From contig NZ_BATP01000027.1 in the NCBI RefSeq assembly GCF_000739615.1, forward strand, positions 62,001 through 126,000: a stretch of DNA of 64,000 bases, given 5' to 3'. Source of the DNA: Haloferula sp. BvORR071 (GTDB lineage: Bacteria; Verrucomicrobiota; Verrucomicrobiia; Verrucomicrobiales; Akkermansiaceae). Both the position numbers and the translations under genes were made by a program. Shown here one piece after another: positions 9,092 through 16,739 of this stretch (positions are counted from its first letter, which is position 1; every line of letters begins with the position of its first letter). The notes beneath the pieces were generated by a model that was not told the DNA's origin, made no database searches, and saw only the letters and a program-made list of their open reading frames with translations.

Positions 9092-10411
9092 TCACCACGG
9101 CAGCTTCACCGACTCCACCTTCGACTCGGCGATCTCCTCAGGCGGCGAGAGCGTTCTTGTCACGGGGTCGAAGCGGTAGCTCTTCCCACTGACAGGGTCG
9201 GGCTTGAGCTTCGAGGCAGACTCCATTCCCAGCGCTTCGCCGTTCTGTTCGAGAATCAGCAAGTCCAAGGCGGCTTGCTGGATCGCCATTAGCGATACGG
9301 CTCGCATGTATCCTTTGTTCCACTCTGAGTTGCCGGTAGCGAAAGCCTCAGCGATCTCACGGCTCTTGCTGCTGAACCCATCCATTTCCCCTAGAAAGGA
9401 AAGGCTGCCCTTCTTGGCGAATTCCGCCCAGCTTGTCCCGGGCAATTCGTTCACGAGCTTCTCGTAACTCGCCGCATCGAACCGCGCCAGCGCTTCGCCA
9501 TCCGCAGGCTTTTGCCGGAGAATCGCGGGGTAGAGGAAGAACTCTGAAGTCGTGCTCCACTCGCCGCGCCTCACATCGGCGAAGTCTGCCGGCGTGTAGC
9601 CCTTCGTCGTCGCGAAAGCCTCCTTCCACTGCGCAAGGTCGATGTCAGGTCCCAAGCTCGGCAGCAGATGCTGGAAGCTGGACTTGAGGGCATTCAGATC
9701 GACCAGGATAGCAACGGTTTCAGTAAGGAGGTTGCGCTCCTCGATCTCGCGGAAGTCCGCTCCCAGATTCCTGATGGCTGAAACCAGACGAAGGGCCTCG
9801 ACCTCATTCCCTTCTTCGGCCGCGACCCGGGCCTTCAGCACGAGCACGTCGGACATCTCCTTGGCGGTCCTGGCAGCGATGAAGCCGACGTAGTCTTCCG
9901 GCATGTGGGAGCTGGAGCGGTCGTGCATCGCAGCGATCTTTTCCGCGAGAGCCACAAACTCCGGGTCTTCCGCGAGCGCGGCTTTCACTTTCTCGAGATC
10001 CCAAGGGCTATTGGCATCGAGCAAGGCTCGCAGCGAATCCGACATCGTGGGCCTGCTGCCCTGCGGCATGCAGGAGATCTTGTAGAACTGGAGGAAGGCA
10101 TTCACCTCGTCCGGGACAGGTTTCTGCTCGATCCGCAGCCCGGGATACTCCTCAAGCATCTTCGCCTTCAATGCGGCGCAGCCCTCGCGCATGGCCTTGC
10201 GGGCAGCCGGGCTGTCTTCCTTTCTTTCTTCGCCGCCTTCCCGTCTCTTGCTGGCGAGAGCCATGAAGTCCCCTGCGGCATGCTCGTGCAGTGCAGATTG
10301 GCTTGTCTTGCTCCATGCCCACGCACCGGTGCCGCCGATTGCAAGCAGCGGAGCAAGACAGAGGACCAAGCCGCGGGAGGGGCGATAGCTCATCGATAGA
10401 CAGATTCGCAT
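9092..10411 (-). CDS. Exported protein of unknown function
   Basis: 439 residues (433 if the ATG at 10393 is the start). A hydrophobic N-terminal segment (GLVLCLAPLLAIGGTGAWAW) looks like a signal peptide or membrane anchor. The rest is largely helical, charged and without a catalytic motif I recognise. The C-terminus carries KPDPVSGKSYRFDPVTRTL, a PDP-x-SGK pattern I associate with uncharacterised exported proteins of the Planctomycetes-Verrucomicrobia group. It ends 49 bases before opgG on the same strand, so the two may be transcribed together. Function unknown. Confidence 0.7.
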   Translation of the reverse strand: MRICLSMSYRPSRGLVLCLAPLLAIGGTGAWAWSKTSQSALHEHAAGDFMALASKRREGGEERKEDSPAARKAMREGCAALKAKMLEEYPGLRIEQKPVPDEVNAFLQFYKISCMPQGSRPTMSDSLRALLDANSPWDLEKVKAALAEDPEFVALAEKIAAMHDRSSSHMPEDYVGFIAARTAKEMSDVLVLKARVAAEEGNEVEALRLVSAIRNLGADFREIEERNLLTETVAILVDLNALKSSFQHLLPSLGPDIDLAQWKEAFATTKGYTPADFADVRRGEWSTTSEFFLYPAILRQKPADGEALARFDAASYEKLVNELPGTSWAEFAKKGSLSFLGEMDGFSSKSREIAEAFATGNSEWNKGYMRAVSLMAIQQAALDLLILEQNGEALGMESASKLKPDPVSGKSYRFDPVTRTLSPPEEIAESKVESVKLPW

Positions 10412-10533
10412 ACCCTGAATTCCCGGGATTCCAAACCAAATCGGCCCGTCGAGCTTCCGGTGCTCCTTACGATGCCGCGCGATCTTTCTTTGGGGCTGGA
10501 ATTTTCCGCGTGAGGTATTAGAAGTTTAGAACC

Positions 10534-10549
10534 CCGGGAAGTTTCCCGG
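10534..10549. promoter_or_regulatory. Short perfect hairpin in the leader of the HhH gene
   Basis: CCGGGAA-GT-TTCCCGG forms a 7-base-pair stem with a two-base loop, ending 16 bases before the ATG at 10566. It could be an operator or a leader structure that limits ribosome access. Nothing else in the sequence decides between these. Confidence 0.4.
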
Positions 10550-10565
10550 CTACCCAATCCAAGCG

Positions 10566-11087
10566 ATGAAAAGATCCATGATCTTATTGACGGCGCTGCT
10601 CTGCTCGGCGGGCTCGCTGAGCGCAGCGGAAAAAGCGACTCCAGCCAAGGAGGCCGCAGCCAAACCCGCCGAGAAAAAAGGGGCGGAGGCTAAACCCGCC
10701 GAAAAGAAGCCCGGTGAACTGTCGGACTCGGACAAGGCACTGGTTGAGCACGCCACCAAGGAGTCGGGCAAATTGAGTGTCGATCAGAAAAAGAAGCTGC
10801 TCGATCTGGTCAACACCGGCGATGACAAGGCGCTTGGAACGATTCCGGGCATTGGCGACAGCAAGGCCGCTCAAATCAAAAAAGCGCGTCCTCTCAAGGG
10901 TGTGGAGGATCTGATCATGGTCGATGGCATCGGTAAGAAGACCTTTGATGGAATCGTGCAATGGACCGCGGGTGGCATGAAGGAAGCCACTCCGGAACCG
11001 AAGAAGGAACCGGCGAAAAAACCGGAGCCGAAAAAAGAACCAGCAACGCCCAAGACGCCGCCGACACCCGCGAAGAAAACGACCTGA
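10566..11087 (+). CDS. Exported helix-hairpin-helix (ComEA-like) protein
   Basis: 173 residues. A signal peptide (MKRSMILLTALLCSAGSLSAA) is followed by a Lys/Ala/Pro-rich arm (residues ~22-55). A helical linker leads to a tandem helix-hairpin-helix segment: LGTIPGIGDSKAAQIKKARP and then VEDLIMVDGIGKKTFDGIV. The C-terminal tail is again Lys/Pro/Glu-rich. ComEA-type HhH domains bind double-stranded DNA in the periplasm during uptake, which is possible here; no other competence gene is nearby. The gene stands alone and is followed by a strong hairpin at 11122. A structural or scaffolding role is the main alternative. Confidence 0.75.
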   Translation: MKRSMILLTALLCSAGSLSAAEKATPAKEAAAKPAEKKGAEAKPAEKKPGELSDSDKALVEHATKESGKLSVDQKKKLLDLVNTGDDKALGTIPGIGDSKAAQIKKARPLKGVEDLIMVDGIGKKTFDGIVQWTAGGMKEATPEPKKEPAKKPEPKKEPATPKTPPTPAKKTT

Positions 11088-11121
11088 GTCGCGCGGGGCG
11101 GGATTGATTCAACCGATCAAT

Positions 11122-11153
11122 GACAAGGAGTCCGGTTGCCCGGGCTCCTTGTC
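11122..11153 (+). terminator. Hairpin terminator after the HhH gene
   Basis: GACAAGGAG pairs with CTCCTTGTC (11122-11130 with 11145-11153), with an inner CCGG/CCGG pairing. The downstream bases GTGTTTCGGTTT are moderately T-rich. It lies 35 bases past the stop codon. The remaining bases to lysC (11154-11386) hold no gene or recognisable riboswitch. Confidence 0.75.
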
Positions 11154-11386
11154 GTGTTTCGGTTTAGGGAAAGCTGGGCCATGACTCCCTTATGAACTTG
11201 ACTGGAGCATTGTTCTTTAACGGGTGAATCAGCCCTGCAAGTCGAGGCGGTGGTGAGACGAGGCGTCAAATAAGCTGGTGCGCCCATGGCTTCATTTCGG
11301 CTTTTCAGGTTTCTGTCCACGCTGCCCAACCCCGGGCTTGCCATCGCCCGCCCGCTTTCCTTCACTCCCCGCCCCGTTCACCGGCC

Positions 11387-12616
11387 ATGGCCCTCATCGT
11401 CCAAAAATACGGCGGCACTTCCGTCGGCTCCATCGACCGCATGCGCAACGTCGCCGCACGCGTGAAACGCACGCGCGACGAGGGCAACCAGGTCGTCGCC
11501 GTGGTCTCGGCGATGTCCGGGATCACCGATGGCCTGATCAAGATGGCCAAGGAGTTTTCCGAGACGCCCGCCGAACGCGAGATGGACGTGCTGCTGGCCA
11601 CCGGCGAGCAGCAATCGATCGCGTTGGTGACCATGGCCCTGCACGAGGCTGGCTTGGAGGCCGTCTCCGTGACTGGCCGCCAGGCGGGCATCTACACCAC
11701 CGGCTCGCACACCCGCGGCCGGATCCAGGACATTTCGCCAGACTTCATGCAGCGCTCGCTGGATGAGGGGAAGACCCTCGTCGTCGCCGGCTTCCAGGGC
11801 GTCACCCCGGAGGGCATGATCCACACCCTCGGCCGCGGAGGCTCGGACCTGACCGCGATCGCGATCGCCGGGGCCCTGAAGGCGGATGTCTGCCAGATCC
11901 TCACCGACGTCGATGGCGTCTACACCTGCGACCCGCGGATCGTGAAGAACGCCCGCAAGCTGCCGGAGATTTCCTACGACGAGATGCTGGAAATGGCATC
12001 CTCCGGATCGAAGGTGATGCAGTCCCGTTCCGTCGAGTTCGCCAAGAAGTATGGCGTCGTCTTCGAAGTCCGCTCCTCTCTGAATGATAACCCGGGCACC
12101 TTGGTGCGCGAAGAACACCCTGCCATGGAAAACGTCGTTATCCGCGGAGTCTCGATCGAGCGCTCCCAAGCCCGCGTCACCATCACCGGCATCCCGGATG
12201 TCCCCGGCATGTCCGGCAAGATCCTCGGTTGCCTCGGCGAGGCGGAGATCAACCTCGACATGATCGTGTCGAACATCGCGCACGACGGCTTCGCACGGCA
12301 CTCCTTCACCATGCACTCGCACGATCTCGGCAAGGCCCAGGCCTCGCTCAAGGCCGTGCTGGCCGAGATCAGCCCGGACGCGAAGATCGAGACCGAGGCG
12401 GGCATCGCCAAGCTCTCCGCTGTCGGCATCGGCATGCGCTCGCACTCCGGTGTGGCCGCCACCATGTTCAAGGCACTCGGCGAAGCGGGCATCAACATCG
12501 GCATGATCTCCACCTCGGAAATCAAGATCGCCGTGACCGTCGACGAGACCCGTATCGAAGACGCCGCCCGCGCGGTGCACGATGCCTTCCAGCTCGACAA
12601 GGAGCCGGTGAAGTAA
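11387..12616 (+). CDS. lysC: Aspartate kinase
   Basis: 409 residues, the normal length of monofunctional aspartate kinases. The N-terminal kinase domain opens with KYGGTSVGS (7-15) and carries TGEQQSIAL and LGRGGSDLTAIAIA, the nucleotide and aspartate binding motifs. Two ACT domains follow (roughly 265-335 and 345-405, e.g. IPDVPGMSGKIL and LSAVGIGMRSHSGV), the usual site of feedback inhibition by lysine and/or threonine. The enzyme makes aspartyl phosphate at the head of the lysine, threonine, methionine and diaminopimelate pathway in the cytoplasm. It appears to be a single-gene unit, with a terminator upstream and a hairpin downstream. Confidence 0.97.
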   Translation: MALIVQKYGGTSVGSIDRMRNVAARVKRTRDEGNQVVAVVSAMSGITDGLIKMAKEFSETPAEREMDVLLATGEQQSIALVTMALHEAGLEAVSVTGRQAGIYTTGSHTRGRIQDISPDFMQRSLDEGKTLVVAGFQGVTPEGMIHTLGRGGSDLTAIAIAGALKADVCQILTDVDGVYTCDPRIVKNARKLPEISYDEMLEMASSGSKVMQSRSVEFAKKYGVVFEVRSSLNDNPGTLVREEHPAMENVVIRGVSIERSQARVTITGIPDVPGMSGKILGCLGEAEINLDMIVSNIAHDGFARHSFTMHSHDLGKAQASLKAVLAEISPDAKIETEAGIAKLSAVGIGMRSHSGVAATMFKALGEAGINIGMISTSEIKIAVTVDETRIEDAARAVHDAFQLDKEPVK

Positions 12617-12629
12617 GCACGGGATGTGT

Positions 12630-12659
12630 CCCCATTCGCGGCTCAGCCGCACCTTGGGG
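12630..12659 (+). terminator. Hairpin after lysC
   Basis: An outer stem CCCCA/TGGGG encloses an inner stem GCGGCT-c-AGCCGC, beginning 14 bases after the lysC stop. There is no T tract, so it may be a factor-independent terminator of low efficiency or a dispersed hairpin repeat. Confidence 0.5.
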
Positions 12660-12697
12660 ATCATCCACCCTTGACGGGCAGCTCACTTCCGCTCGCC

Positions 12698-13327
12698 ATG
12701 ACGAAAGTGGATGAACCCTACAAACCGCCTGTCCCGGACGCGGTTCCCGAAGCCACGCCGCGCATAGGAGGAAGTCTCTTGCCCTTGGCCTTGCAGGCCG
12801 AGGTCAGCTTGTTCTTCTACGGCCTCGCCATCTTGATAGCACTGGCCAATCAAGCCTATCGGATGAAGGTTTTCATGCCGTCCTTGCAGGCGAAGAATCC
12901 TCAGCTCCACGACACCTATTACTCCGTAGGCCCCGGACCTTTGGACTGGCCGATGCTGATCTCGGCCTTGGCTGGAGCCGTATTATTCCTGAACTGGAAG
13001 TATCGCGCGGCCTTCAACGCCAGGTTCCTGAAACCGGAGCTCATGACCGTTTCGCCCGTCATGGCGGTGGCATCCTACTTCATCCCGCTGGTGAATCTGG
13101 TAACACCATGCCGCGCGATGGCTGGCATCGCGCGAGCATCCGGCATCTGGATCGGCTGGGTGGCTCTCTGGTGGATCGGCCATCTTGGCAACTTCCTGAT
13201 GGCGCTGGCCATCGTAAGGCCCCTTGGCTTCGAACTCTTCGCCCTCCTGTGGGCGCTCGTGACCTTCTTGGTCTCGTGGCAGCTCATGATGAGTATCACC
13301 CGCGCCCAGACTCCTACCGAAGCTTGA
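12698..13327 (+). CDS. DUF4328-like membrane protein
   Basis: 209 residues from the ATG at 12698. About four or five hydrophobic segments are visible: SLFFYGLAILIALANQAY, WPMLISALAGAVLFL, SPVMAVASYFIPLVNLVTP, IWIGWVALWWIGHLGNFLM and LFALLWALVTFLVSW. The ASYFIPLVNLVTP-CRAM stretch matches the conserved core of DUF4328 proteins, whose function is unknown. The N-terminus is Pro-rich and cytoplasmic. It lies just upstream of the sigma-factor gene on the same strand (81 bases), so it could share transcription or be controlled by that factor. Confidence 0.7.
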   Translation: MTKVDEPYKPPVPDAVPEATPRIGGSLLPLALQAEVSLFFYGLAILIALANQAYRMKVFMPSLQAKNPQLHDTYYSVGPGPLDWPMLISALAGAVLFLNWKYRAAFNARFLKPELMTVSPVMAVASYFIPLVNLVTPCRAMAGIARASGIWIGWVALWWIGHLGNFLMALAIVRPLGFELFALLWALVTFLVSWQLMMSITRAQTPTEA

Positions 13328-13408
13328 ATGGCCCTAGCGATTCGATCCGGGGTGCCCGGCGAAAATATTTGTCCGGTTTGATCGCCAGGGAAACACTCCT
13401 TGGCAGAA

Positions 13409-15376
13409 ATGGAGAATTCCGGTCCATCCGATCCTGAACTGCTCGCCGAGTGGCTGGAGCAGCAGCGCGAGGCGGCCTTCCGCACGCTGGTCACCCGCTA
13501 CGCCGGATTGGTCCTCATGACCGCGCGTCGCACCTGTGGGGGCGATGACTCCCTGGCCGAGGAGGCATCGCAGCTCACCTTCCTGCTCTTGGCCCGCAAG
13601 GCGAAGTCACTGCTCACCTGCGCCTCCCTCGGTGGCTGGCTCCACCGCGCCGCGCTCATGCATTCGAAGAACCTCCTACGTGCCACCCAAAGTGAGACGC
13701 GCAAGCGGGAGAAACTCCTCGCTACCATGAACACCCATCCTCCCGCGTCACCAGGTGATCCTTGGCAGGATCTTCAGCCGGTGCTCGATGAAGCCCTCGC
13801 CGGACTGCCGGACAAGTATCGCGAGGCACTTCTACTGCGCTTCTACCGCTCGCTCGGCGTCCGTGAGATCGGCGAGACGCTGGGTATCTCCACGGACGCC
13901 GCGCAGAAGCGCATCGACCGTGCGACCAGTCGTCTTCGCGACAAGCTCGTGCGCCTCGGCTGCCCGGTGGCCGGGACCTCACTCGGCGCCCTACTGCTCG
14001 CCGGCTTCACCGCGGATGCCCAGGCCGCCGCCGCGGCAGGCCCACTCATCGCTGGCAAGGTCCTGGCCGCGAGTGCAGCCAGCAGCACTGCCACCGTGGG
14101 CTCCTCCACCTTCATCACCACACTCTCTGTGAAAGCCAGCTCCTATGTGATCCCCGCCACCCTGATCCTCGCCATCACTTGGCTGGTTAGCCAGCGCCTG
14201 GCCTTGGCAAAACTGGAGGGCGGGAACGCCACGCTCATCTCGACCCTCGCTTCGACCAGTGCTCCAAGCAGAACTCCAGCAACCCGCAAGCGAATCCCCA
14301 CCGCCCTTGATACGGAACCCTTGGATTGGCTCGCCGTGGCCAAGGAACTCGCCGATCACGAGTGGACCGGCCAAGACGCATCCTACCTCACGCTGCGGCA
14401 GCATCTCTTCAATGGCTTCTACTCACTCAGTAGCGAACGCCTGGTGACAGCCTTGGATGAGATCGAGGGCCTGAAGTTTGAGCCGAGGCAGCGCGAGGCA
14501 CTCGAGAAGCAGCTCTACATGAGCCTGCTGGAAATAGATCCGGAGACCGCGATGACCCGTTCTCTCAAGTCGAAGATCGACCGGCTCTCCCTTGAGCTGC
14601 TCGGGCAGTGGGCCGACAAGGCCGCAGACAAGGCTTCCGTCTGGCTTGATGCCCGGCTTGCTGCCGGCGATCACGATGGGTCGGGCGTAGGCAAGTTCTC
14701 GGACTTGCGGATCAGCCTCGAGCAAAAGCTGATCTATCCTCTCATCCGCACGCATGTGGATCTGGCCGGACGCAGGCTCGCGGCTTTGCCAGAGAGGATG
14801 CGCTACGGCATCATGTTCGAAGGCGGAGGCAACTTCCCTGCCCTGCAAGCGGAACACGACGCCGGTTTCGCGCGAATGGTGCGGGAACAATTGCCAGCGC
14901 AGGATGCCTCGCGCGCCATCGTGGGTGAAGCGGTGGAACATCGCTTCCACGGGAGCTTCGAGGAAATCGAGAGCTATTGGCAGAGGACTGCAGCCACTGA
15001 GGAAGAGCGCCGCTCGATCATCGTCGGAGTCGCTAACGACATCAACTTCCCCCGCAAGTCAGGAAAGCCCATGCAAGTGGCTCCCGAAGACCTGGACGCG
15101 CTCCGCAGTTGGGTTGGCAAGCAGGCTCCCGACCTGGCGGACAAGGCGATCACCATGGCGATCGGGCAGCTTGCGAATAGCATGAAATATCCCGAGCTCG
15201 TGACACTCGCCCTTCACTGCCTTGAGCAAGGCTGCAGTGACGACGTGTTGCGCCCTGTGCTCGCCGAACACAGTCCCGAACACGCGGCCTTGCGTCAGAC
15301 AGTCATCTCAAGGATCTCCGACCCGGTCCTCCGCGCGGATGTACTACAAGATCTCCAATCCACGAACGGCAAATGA
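13409..15376 (+). CDS. ECF-type sigma factor fused to a membrane anchor and a long helical C-terminal domain
   Basis: 655 residues from the ATG at 13409 (a TTG at 13400 is also in frame). Residues ~15-95 are a sigma-70 region 2 (FRTLVTRYAGLVLMTARR, SLAEEASQLTFLLLARKA). Region 4 lies at ~125-185 (LPDKYREALLLRFYRSLGVR, then IGETLGISTDAAQKRIDRA), so both DNA- and polymerase-binding parts are present. An Ala-rich hydrophobic stretch (190-235) and a clear membrane helix (SYVIPATLILAITWLVSQ, ~246-263) follow. The last ~370 residues are helical and probably periplasmic. ECF factors are normally ~200 residues, so this one seems to be tethered to the membrane. The stop overlaps the start of the next gene (ATGA), implying a dedicated partner. 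Confidence 0.88.
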   Translation: MENSGPSDPELLAEWLEQQREAAFRTLVTRYAGLVLMTARRTCGGDDSLAEEASQLTFLLLARKAKSLLTCASLGGWLHRAALMHSKNLLRATQSETRKREKLLATMNTHPPASPGDPWQDLQPVLDEALAGLPDKYREALLLRFYRSLGVREIGETLGISTDAAQKRIDRATSRLRDKLVRLGCPVAGTSLGALLLAGFTADAQAAAAAGPLIAGKVLAASAASSTATVGSSTFITTLSVKASSYVIPATLILAITWLVSQRLALAKLEGGNATLISTLASTSAPSRTPATRKRIPTALDTEPLDWLAVAKELADHEWTGQDASYLTLRQHLFNGFYSLSSERLVTALDEIEGLKFEPRQREALEKQLYMSLLEIDPETAMTRSLKSKIDRLSLELLGQWADKAADKASVWLDARLAAGDHDGSGVGKFSDLRISLEQKLIYPLIRTHVDLAGRRLAALPERMRYGIMFEGGGNFPALQAEHDAGFARMVREQLPAQDASRAIVGEAVEHRFHGSFEEIESYWQRTAATEEERRSIIVGVANDINFPRKSGKPMQVAPEDLDALRSWVGKQAPDLADKAITMAIGQLANSMKYPELVTLALHCLEQGCSDDVLRPVLAEHSPEHAALRQTVISRISDPVLRADVLQDLQSTNGK

Positions 15377-16704
15377 AGCGAAAACCTGGCATCGCCGCCT
15401 TGATCCTCGCAATCAGCGCCGGCTTGGCGTGGCACAATCACCAGCAACTCGCCGTCAGTCGCGCGACGCGCGACAAGCTCCTCGACCAAGCTGCCAGCCG
15501 TGGCATCACCGTGGACCCGCAGAATCCCACGAGTGTCATATTGCCGTCCAAGCTTCCGCGTCCTAACCGGGAAGAGGAAACCCGGCAGCTTGCGACTTCA
15601 TTCATCGCCTACATTGATGAAATGCGACCCAAGGCCGGGAGCCTGGATGCATCGGATCCAGCCCTGCGCGAGAAGATCACGCATCAGATGGACCAGCTTC
15701 TCGGCCTGGATGCCGGGCAATGGGAAATGCTGATCCGCGAAGTCTTCACCCGCACAGATCATCCCCCCACTTACCAAGGATTGATCGGACTCGCGCTTCG
15801 CCAGTTGGCCAAGGATCACCCCGACCGGGCCTTGGCGGTGCTCTTGGATACTCAGGGATTACTGGACACCTTGGAATGGATGCTGCCCTTGAGCGTGGTC
15901 TCGGAAACCACACGCCAGATGGTCGCCCGCGACCCGCAAGCGGCCTTGGATTGGTTCACTGCAAACCGGGCCAAGCTGCGCCCCGACCTACTGCAAAGTG
16001 CGACCCGCGACTTGATCGCAGGAATCGGAAAACAAGATCCACGCCAGGCCCTCAAGTTGATCGATGAATTCAAGCCGAGTCAGCCGGAAGCCCTCATTCC
16101 CATGATCTTGGCGCGGACGACGCCGGAAGAGCGCAATTCCTCCCTGGCTGTGCTCCGCGAATGGCAGGTATCACGACAAGCTCCCGCCGGTGACAAGGCT
16201 CATCGCGGGGCCCTCGAGGTTCTGGCCTTCGGCCTTGATAGCAGCCTTCCCGACAGACATGGGGAATACACGCCCAGCGCCGCATGGATGGCCCAAGCCG
16301 ATCTAACAACCGAAGAATATCAGATCATCGGCGAGAACCTGACTAACCGAATTGACCTTAAGGACGGCGGGCAATGGATCGAATGGCTCCATGAACATCT
16401 GGATGAGGAGACGGCGCGCGATCAATCACAGAACATCTTCAGCCAATGGCTCAGCACCGACTACGAGGCGGTCGGACATTGGCTGGAGGAACACCCCGAT
16501 TCTCCTGACCGAGACCGGATGGTTCATGATTTGGTGGAGAGAATTTCGCTCCGTGATCCAGAGCTCGCCGCACGTTTCGCGCAGGGCTCGCCGGAGAAGA
16601 GCCCACAAGAACCCGGCACCGCCGAAGGAGCTGCATCCGTGGGCATGGGCAGCGGTGTCGGCCCCATGATTGGAAATGGGGAAGCGGAGCAGAGCGAGAA
16701 GTGA
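15373..16704 (+). CDS. Membrane-anchored helical-repeat partner of the sigma-factor fusion
   Basis: 443 residues. Residues 5-18 (PGIAALILAISAGL) form a short signal or anchor, leaving the body in the periplasm. The body contains helical units with the DP-x-A pattern (VARDPQAALDWF, KQDPRQALKLIDEF, LRDPELAARFAQ), the same style as the A/B paired proteins elsewhere in the window, but more divergent. It starts inside the stop codon of the sigma-factor gene, so translation is coupled. By position it could be an anti-sigma or sensor subunit, but no known anti-sigma domain is visible. Confidence 0.72.
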   Translation: MKRKPGIAALILAISAGLAWHNHQQLAVSRATRDKLLDQAASRGITVDPQNPTSVILPSKLPRPNREEETRQLATSFIAYIDEMRPKAGSLDASDPALREKITHQMDQLLGLDAGQWEMLIREVFTRTDHPPTYQGLIGLALRQLAKDHPDRALAVLLDTQGLLDTLEWMLPLSVVSETTRQMVARDPQAALDWFTANRAKLRPDLLQSATRDLIAGIGKQDPRQALKLIDEFKPSQPEALIPMILARTTPEERNSSLAVLREWQVSRQAPAGDKAHRGALEVLAFGLDSSLPDRHGEYTPSAAWMAQADLTTEEYQIIGENLTNRIDLKDGGQWIEWLHEHLDEETARDQSQNIFSQWLSTDYEAVGHWLEEHPDSPDRDRMVHDLVERISLRDPELAARFAQGSPEKSPQEPGTAEGAASVGMGSGVGPMIGNGEAEQSEK

Positions 16705-16739
16705 GTGGAGCTTGGTCCTCGACATTCAAGGACTTCTCC

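Noticed and set aside
11154-11386. Possible lysine riboswitch before lysC
   Set aside because: None of the conserved lysine-riboswitch segments or a matching stem arrangement is visible.
11378-12664. 428-codon minus-strand frame over lysC
   Set aside because: His/Asp/Gly-rich antisense of a well-conserved aspartate kinase.
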